DNA of 64,000 nt from Oxyruncus cristatus (lineage: Eukaryota; Chordata; Aves; Passeriformes; Cotingidae), in the NCBI GenBank assembly GCA_013399855.1, contig VXAY01001950.1, positions 1 through 64,000 of the forward strand. Direction: 5' to 3'. Each line of letters opens with the position of its first letter. The stretch's first letter is position 1. The position numbers were made by a program, and so were the translations under genes. Of the stretch, positions 55,919 through 64,000 are shown one piece after another. Under the pieces are notes generated by a model. That model had not been told where the DNA came from. It saw only the letters and a list, made by a program, of their open reading frames with translations, and did not search any database.

Positions 55919-58467
55919 GTGCACTGCCTTAAACAAGACCAATGCATTAGCTACTTCCTAGGTTACGACTAACTTTCAGCACAAATGCATCACAAATCCC
56001 ATCACAAATAGGATAAAGACCAAGAATTTAGGAGCGCCTAAACATATGCAATACCGAACACTATAAACATTATTTCACTGCATAAGCAATACTGGTCTGG
56101 CAGCTGGCAGTGAGGCCCAACACAACCACCCGCTGTGCTTCTCCCGAAGAAACCTCCTGCTCCCCATCCAGCCTACCTGATACTGCTGCAGAGCCAGTTC
56201 CTTCCCCTCCTACCAACACTACAGAGGCGAATCACCTGGATGGGAACTGCTCTCCCTAACAAGCAGCCTTCTCCCCCTCTCCTACAACACAACAGGAGAG
56301 GAGAACTGCCTTATCCCTGGGTCAGTAGGTCCAGAGACAGGATTTGGTGGTAAGGAGTTTTCTGTGAGGGGTCAGAGGCAGAGGACACCCCAGCACTCCC
56401 TGCAATACTTCAAGGGCTTCAAAGTCTGTATTTCTGCCATGATTTTTTATTTGCCTTTACCAACCCAGCCTCTCATCCATTTCCAAAGACAAGGACCATT
56501 TTCATACAAAAGCTTGAGTAAACAGTGATAGTTTTAGAATTAATCTTTCATGCATTTGACATGCAAAGAGAACTGTAAGTCTATTATTAGGTTAGCCTGA
56601 CAGTCCATCATTCTCTCTCACACCTCCCTAGACTCACACACTACACTTCTCTTTTTAATTACTGGCTCATGTATTATATTGGGCTTTTTCCTCTCCAGCC
56701 TCTCTAAAAATTGCATTAAGTATCAGAAGCAAGTTTTCAGCACACTCTTCATCAAGTTCTTGCACACAGAACATGAATTTTAAGGCACATTTTAACAGTT
56801 GTGTTAGTGTGGTCTTTACAGTAGCACCTCCCATAGTGTGATACATAGTGTGATATGTGCTCTTTTTAAGTGTATTTTCTTATATAAAATTCCTACTGCT
56901 GGGAATGTGATTTTTTTTTTTTTTTACAAAAAGGTTTAAAACTATGAGGTTGGCAGCACATCTTCCACAAGACTTCCTAACAGAGAAAATAGGAAAAACT
57001 TTGTTCACAAACCAAACATAAAACTTAAAGCACCTTTACAGCCAAATTACACATCTCCAGTAATGCCACCATCACAAACCTCATACTCTCTATCTGCTCT
57101 TTCCAAAATGCAATATAGTTCATTCACCAAATGCTTTCTCCAAACTGTGTAAACAAAACTAAAAACCAGAACCAACCTTCCTTTAAAATTTCAGTTCCCA
57201 ACAGAAAATCACAAAATAATCACTTGCAAAGCCCTGAACCAGAATCAGAAATTCCAGAAACTGGAGAATGTCTAATCACACAGTTGTACAAGAGGCTGGT
57301 GCCAGGACACCTACTGTTCTTTTCCAAGCAAACGAGCGGAAAAGGTGGAAAAGGAAGAAATATGTGTGGAAAAGCCTCACTTGAATTGACAAATTCCTAG
57401 GCAAGGCACTCTCTGAAAGGACTGTGCAGCTGTTGAACTTACTTTCTTATGCTTTCAAAAAGCTCAAAAAACTCAAATTCATTGAGTGATATAATGTTCA
57501 TCTCTTCACTGGCACCTCTAAACAGGGTGAGAAATCACTGAAGGATGGGATAAAAGCTACAGATTAAGATGTCAGATCTGCACATGGCAGGTTTTAAAAA
57601 ACTGTACAGCTACACTTTTATGGTCTTATTTATGATAAAGTTTTAAATTGCATTAGCAGCACTGTGAGTATATGTAAAGGTAATTACCCTCAAGGCTTAC
57701 ATAAGTAAACAGCAATTAAGTCTTAAATTTTAAAACAATTGCAAAAGCTACTGATAAATACTAATAAAATAAATGACAGGTGGTTTACATTCAAAAATTT
57801 TTTAAGTATAAATTTTTCATATTAAAGATAGCAAAATTCGAAGCACTTGTTAGGAAGTAGGTAATTAAGTAGATTGAAAGGATGAAAGCAAACAATTTTC
57901 CACCAAATAATACACCGCTTAGCATAGGTCTAGAAGGAATTTTTGCCCATCTCACTCATGACTGTATTTCCACTTCTTCAGTCCTGCATTGACCCAGGAG
58001 ACACAGAGCATAACTCTCTCCACTGGAAGTAACCAACCAAGTTCCATAATGCAACGATAATCATCAATCACATCGAAGACCAGACACAGAAATCACTTAT
58101 TTCACCACCACGTAGGTAAGGCTAGGAATGTCTGAGTCAAACTGAGAATGCTATTCTGCTTCAGTGGCCAAATGTCCTTTTATTGTGAAGATTAAAGAGG
58201 TATCAAGCTCTCTCTTCACCACATAGTTACATACAGAATCTTTGAGAGAACAAGTTGGTAACCAAGTTCAAGAAAGGTCAAAAGCTCAGGACAAATCAGA
58301 AAATTAAGATATAATAAAAAATTATAATCAAACTGTGAGGAATTATTATTTCATCATTAAATAAACATGGTTTCATGTTTTTGTGACTTCCCAGAGAACT
58401 TTACTCCACAGTCATTATTACTGATAGCTTAGACAAAATAGTAAAGAGGTAGTGAATTTTATATTTA

Positions 58468-58503
58468 TAACCAAAAAAAAAAAACCCACCAAAAAAAACC
58501 CAA
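58468..58503 (+). repeat. A/C-rich tract (left arm of a loose inverted pair)
   Basis: A and C only (accaaaaaaaaaaaacccac, then aaaaaaaacccaac). About 200 bases away, 58715-58761 is a T/G-rich tract, so the two could pair in RNA. Confidence 0.75.
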
Positions 58504-58714
58504 CACATTTTTCAAACGAAAAAGGGAGGTTAATTATACCAACGAAACAAAAGAAAAGAATTCAAAAGAAAGACTGAAGAAAATATTCTGGAGGATTAAT
58601 TTGATAAAAGCTAATAATAAAGACATTTCAAAGCAGATGGAAGAATCCTGACAGCTGACAAGGGTGCCCAAACACTGAGATGCAAAAGGATTGATAAAAA
58701 AAGTTATATTATGT

Positions 58715-58761
58715 AAGTTTGGGGTTTGTTGGGGGTTTTTTTGTTTGTTTGGGGTTTTTTT
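58715..58761 (+). repeat. G/T-rich tract
   Basis: tttggggtttgttgggggtt followed by tttttgtttgtttggggttt. The only clear low-complexity tract that is G/T-rich on the plus strand. Confidence 0.8.
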
Positions 58762-61700
58762 CATCATTTCTTATCTAAATCTCTACAGCAGAAATCCAGA
58801 GGTTTTCCAAGCTGAAATTTTTGTTCAAATACAAATCTAAGCAAGTTTCTCAAACTGATATTACAATATAAAAGGCCTTAGAATAAATACAGCAGTGACA
58901 ACAAAACCCACTAGGATCAGCAAGTATTCACTACAAGAGCCAAAGTCCAGAAATGCCAACATGTTTTAAATGAACACCTCTACCAGAAGAATGGAAAACA
59001 GTAAAACATCACACGATATTTTTCAAACAAGTAATCACATGAAATCCTAGGAGTTATATAGACCCTTATGAGCAAACTCATATAAGTTATAACAGACTAG
59101 AATTTGTAGCCTCATGAGAATCCTGGGAGCTCTAGGGTGAAGACAATACTTCTGGCAGATAGATGTCTCACCCACAGCTATTACACTTTCCTGAAAGATG
59201 AAGAAAATAGCTTTGGCAAGATCCCTCAACACAGGTTCTTAAAGAAACAGAATTGTTGAGGCACAAGACGAAAGAAGAATCCTTTCTCACATACTAAAAC
59301 ATGAAAGAAGGGTGTGAACACAATGGTCTCTCCTCTAATGGATTGGTTAACACTGGATATCGGTTTGCACTGCATACCACAAATTTGAAGGCAAAGGACT
59401 GGATAGCTAGGTGGTAATTGGTGATGATTATATAGTTCTAGATGACACCAAAATCTATAGTTCACTTATCTCTGTGATAGTAGGGTATGACACCAGGCGA
59501 ATTTCACGATTAATAAACACAAAGCACTGCATAACGAGAAGAAAACAACCCTCACACAATGTGCACAGTCCTCAGCTCTAACTTAAGTTATCATTAATAA
59601 AAAATATGCAGTCATGAGGTTATTTTTGGGACACTAACTCATGGCTCAGTAGCAGTCCAAATCACTAAGAATACTAGTATCTGTTTTGAAAACAACACAA
59701 GATGTAATATTACAAAAAGCAAACAAAATCGAAATTACTAAGCAACAGTGTTGCTTTACGCAACTTTTGTTTGTAAAAGCTGAAGATTTCAAGTTGTTTA
59801 ATTTTTAATGCAGACTTCCACCACAAGTCATCAGTGCAGCACAGAAATGGATTCTCCTGACTAGTTGCAGAGCCTCCATCCACGGACTTCAAGACACAGC
59901 TAGGCGAAGTTACAGCTGATCTGATCTAGAGTCCTTCTTGGAGCAAAAGTTTTAATTAAGACAACTTTCAGAGATGTCGTAGGATCAACCTTCCAAGTTA
60001 TTTCAAAAACTCAAGGCAATTTCCAACTGTACCTGAACATTACATTTTAATATGCAAAAACACAGGCTTAGTTTTAAAAAACCTAAAGTTATGCTGCCCT
60101 CAGTTAATGCATTTTACTCATATTTCCATGTTGGGTTTATACACATATACAGATGCATTTCTTGTTATTTCCACAATTTTAAAATCAACTGGAAATACCG
60201 CACAATTTCACAGATGTTGTTATTGTCCCTTCAAGTCAGTATGTTATTTGTTTGTTTTTTTCATACCCTGGAGCAAAAGCTATTTAGCTTCTGTAAATTG
60301 ATTTGGCAATCTTTTAACAAATAACTTAATTAACATATATATATTACATTTAATAACAAGAGAAGTCTGTTGCTAATACTGGTGAAGAAAGATAAAGATA
60401 CCAAATCCCAGTTCAGAATACATTTAATACTCTACAGGGTAAGCTTTCCATCTTTCTAAGAGCATGAAGTGTTGTAGTTTGTCCTGCTGCCTCATGGTAG
60501 GTTCAACACATATGCTTTCAAATGTTACAGTTCTTTTATAACGTAATGTCCTACTTTACTAACATTTATAAGACATAGAGCAAACAGCTGATACCTGTGT
60601 GGCCTCTGTGTAATCAAGCTGATTACATGACAGATTACAGTCCTCTGCTTTTTATAAAAAGCCAGAGAAGAATTAACTAAGACCAGCTCTCAGCATACAC
60701 AATACAACTAATGAAGTGGTAATTTACTGTACAGCAACTTAGTACATATTTTGATCAACTAATGAATTGGAAAGCAGTTGAGAATCAGTAATGCCTCCAA
60801 TACTAACACAGATGTGTAAGAAACTATCACATAGATATATGTAGGCAACTGACAGTGTTACCGATATCAATTGTTCCCCTCTCCCCCAAAACAGTCACAA
60901 CTACAAGTTTTAAGTGTTATAAAAGCCACTTTTAAGAATCCAAACACCATTTTGCAATTGATATTTAGAGATTTTATTTGGCTGTATCTTTTAAGGTCAC
61001 TTTGCTCAATACCAGGCAGGAACACAACAATTCATTTCAGTCTACCAACACCATCAGTCATCCAAAGCTAAGATCCCACTACTATTTAGTTGACTAAATG
61101 ATAGAAGCCTGCAGTTTGATGACACACAGCACCCAGACCATAACCATCTCTGATGTCTCTAACTGGATGTCAGCACTGAAAAACTTGACCAGACACAAGT
61201 CCTTTACCCACAGAAACCACTCTCTTATTTAAGACAGCACAAAAAAAGGGCAAGATTAGAATTAGGATGCAGAGAAAAATGATAGCAAGGCTATTGAGTA
61301 ATTAAGTATTACCAGCAGTACTCTGAAGACAAAAAAATTACCAAAAAAACCCTCTTGATTGGGTATAAAACTACATGAATTTTAAGTTATTTTGCTGTCA
61401 AATTCTAGGTTGCATCTTCATAAGCGCAGATTTGTCAGTATGTAGTTCCAGAACCACCTTGGTTACTTCATTTTTTAATGCAATTAGTACTGTTTCTCTT
61501 TTTGTTGTGCCCTCAAACTGATGATATTGCCTTCTAAATTCATGTAACTTAGAACTATGTTTTTCTAGATTATAAAATGAAGGTAAATACAGCAATTATA
61601 GTGCTTATGCTAAATTATTATTATAAAGATACAAAGTGAGGCTGTGATGGTTCTGACATTCCACTGCACAGAAAAGCCAAGTCTACCATCAGACAACAAC

Positions 61701-63926
61701 TAGCTCTCTGCCAAAACAAAACACTTAAAAATTTGAAACGCAAAGCATGGCAGGAAAAAGTAAATTCCATTAACCAAATCAAAAATCAGACAAAGGAAAA
61801 GCAGTTCCAACATAAACACAACCATGAGTTAATCACCAAATTTTTTTCCTCATAAAATAATCATTACAGTATTTGTTGTTGCTGAAGTTCACAAATTGTT
61901 TTTAGAAATACTTCCAAATCATCAACATTTTTGTTTCAGTCTTCTAAACTTCAAAGGTAATACAGGGAAAGCAATTGAGTTTATCATCAACACCATCTAA
62001 AACCTTCTGCAAAAGCTAATTTTATGTTCTGAGATTCCACCTTACCTATAACAACTACAAAGGCAAGGATCTCTGTAAATGCTCTCCTTTCTAGCCTGCC
62101 TCTGTTTTGTTCATTTTGTCTTCAAGTAGTGACAACATAAGTAAAGCCATTATTTTCCAACATTTTTAATTACCCCAGAGGATGCTGCCTTTCCTCATTT
62201 ATCTAAATAAACATATATAGCACTTTTAATGGCAGAAGGGTTCTTTCCCTATTTCTTTCCCTTCCTTTCCTCTTCCCCATGGATCTAAACAGTTATTATT
62301 AAACTGAAGGACTGCAGAAACAACTAAGTTGATCTTACATAACAATATGCAAGAAGGCATGTAAGACAGCAGGGCTTTACAACCAAGGTATGACATGACA
62401 GCTTTCAGATGGCTAGTTCACAATATTCTCAGAGAAAAAAATCCACAATATAAATAAATTCCCTTGAAAGTACACCGTTTTCCATGAGACTGCAGTATTA
62501 TTACAGTCGTACACACAGGATTTATGTCCTAGCCTATAAGTCATGGTAATTTATCTACTCCATTTTTTATTTTCAGTATTGGACACACAGTAATCATACC
62601 AGCTAAATAAACTTGCCCAAAATTGTAGAGGAAAATGCAGAAGTAGGTGAAGAAATCAGATGTACATTCCTTGGCCACACCTCGATCATTACTGCCCTTC
62701 GAGTATTACAGACAGTTATGAGAAGATATTTTATTTTTTAAATATTTCAAGACTTGAATTTCCTAGGCTTCTCATTTTAAACTGAACTACCCCAACTCTC
62801 TTAGCCCTTCCCTCAAAGGTCATGCTGTTTTCTATTTCTCTGCTTAGACTTCTTTTTCTCTCTTCCCCTATTTCATGCAGTGTTATACCCAAACTGGACA
62901 CTAACTCCAGCTAATGTCTTACAGCACTGACCAAGGTGAAAGGTACCTTTGCAGGTATCTTACCAACTCCATAATTAGCAACCGGAACAGCTGCTTCATA
63001 TACCCCATTCAACAGCATGACACTGCATCATACTCTGTACAGCACATAACAAAATACAAGAAAAAGAACCCTCCAAATATTTTCCTGCAGAACTGCTTCT
63101 CATGCATATCTCATATGATATGCAGGTGACTAATCTTACCTACACCCACAGAATAATCTGCATTAAACCTATTGAAATACATTGCTTTTGTTTCCTTTTC
63201 ATTCTATACCCTTTTCGAAGTTAATTTTAAATTCTAAAGACTTGCCGCTGAAGTGCTTGCAACCCTTCAGGTTAGACATTGTCTCATACTGTAAGTAATC
63301 CCCTGTTTTACAAGCAACTGTGTCTGCTGTATACAAACTACATTTTCTCTTAAGTACCTAAAAAAACCCGAAAGCATCATTAAAGAAACGAGACAGTACT
63401 GCTTTGTCCTTGTCAAAACTTGTCATGCCTTATTTCCTAAATTTCTGTTTGTGGTTGCTTGTCATCCTATTATGTTTGTCTATAAAAACACTGAAAATTA
63501 TTAAACTATTTACAGAACACCATGGTAGCCTGAGTGTTTTAAGATTCTCATATTTACAGAAAAAAAAAAATCTAAAAGAGCACTAACAATAGCTAAAGCC
63601 CATGAATCTTTTCTCCCAGTGTTCTTCTGCTGCCACGTTTACAGAAGTGTGAAGTCTGAATCATTCAATTTTACATAAAGTGAAAAGCAGGCACTTTGGA
63701 AATCATCTTGTTACCCAACTATAGGCACACAATCTTTACCTAATCCTGGATGGAGATAATGAAGATGAATAAATCAAAGACATAAAATGAGAAAGGACGA
63801 GTACTTCATACAATAAGATCCCTGTCTTAACCTGGTCCCCATGATACTTCTTTAAGATAAGAGGACATAAAAATCTTCTGGAAAGAAAAGCCTATTTCTC
63901 CCTCTAATCAATAGAAGTTTAGAAAC

Positions 63927-63944
63927 AAAAAAAAAAAAAAAAAA
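63927..63944 (+). repeat. Poly(A) run with A/C-rich continuation
   Basis: Eighteen A bases, then cacgcccacaacacaaaaca to about 63970. Part of the plus-strand A/C-rich series. Confidence 0.85.
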
Positions 63945-64000
63945 CACGCCCACAACACAAAACATACACCAAGTTCTGCCTCAAAATATTTGCTCTACTG

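Larger units (their letters stand above)
48306..64000 (-). other. TDRD3: TDRD3 5' intron, incomplete (runs off the right edge)
   Basis: At least 15.7 kb upstream of the first recognised exon. No CpG island, start codon exon or promoter was recognised, so exon 1 is probably beyond the window. It contains A/C-rich tracts, an old CR1/L3-like fragment, a strong hairpin and a mildly GC-rich, pyrimidine-rich stretch at about 56.1-56.4 kb that has no gene I can support. Other stretches are AT-rich and unremarkable. Confidence 0.8.

Noticed and set aside
56135..56353. Proline-rich frame in a mildly GC-rich stretch as possible exon 1 of TDRD3
   Set aside because: Wrong strand, few CpG, no match to the known N-terminus and no suitable minus-strand donor ending in TG.

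Overview
This is vertebrate nuclear DNA, most likely from a bird. It is AT-rich and carries several CR1 LINE fragments with the typical avian 3' ends (degenerate ATTCTATG repeats, antisense on several copies). One intron-rich gene fills the whole window. No bacterial, phage or CRISPR structure was seen.

The gene is TDRD3 (Tudor domain-containing protein 3), on the minus strand. I could place eleven consecutive internal coding exons with exact splice sites, from 48305 (5') down to 18284 (3'). They total 2,062 nt. All eleven join in one open frame of 687 codons after a single leading base. From memory of the mammalian protein, the frame begins about 14 residues into the long isoform and stops about 38 residues before its C-terminus. 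The first coding exon (and promoter) and the last exon(s) were not found and probably lie beyond the right and left edges. In order, the protein has an RMI1-like helical/OB-fold region (TOP3B binding), a linker, a UBA domain, a long disordered RG- and charge-rich segment with an exon-junction-complex binding motif, and the Tudor domain.

Layout: 48306-64000 is the 5' intron, with an old CR1/L3-like fragment near 55 kb and a strong hairpin at 54.3 kb. 18284-48305 holds the exons and internal introns, with CR1 pieces at 47, 33.6 and 29.9 kb and a GC-rich, LTR-like block with a GT microsatellite at 21.7-23.3 kb. 1-18283 is the 3' intron, with CR1 copies at 1.4, 7.3-8.3 and 14.2-16.2 kb, an unclassified moderately GC-rich block at 8.5-9.05 kb, and C-rich tracts.

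Most interesting leads: a candidate poison exon inside the OB-fold coding region (40270-40349); a canonical G-quadruplex motif on the non-template strand (9662-9711) in a gene whose product helps remove R-loops; a cluster of short perfect palindromes at 23.0-23.3 kb; and a sequence gap flanked by a duplicated segment (39829-39949), probably an assembly fault. I see no convincing wholly new biological system here.
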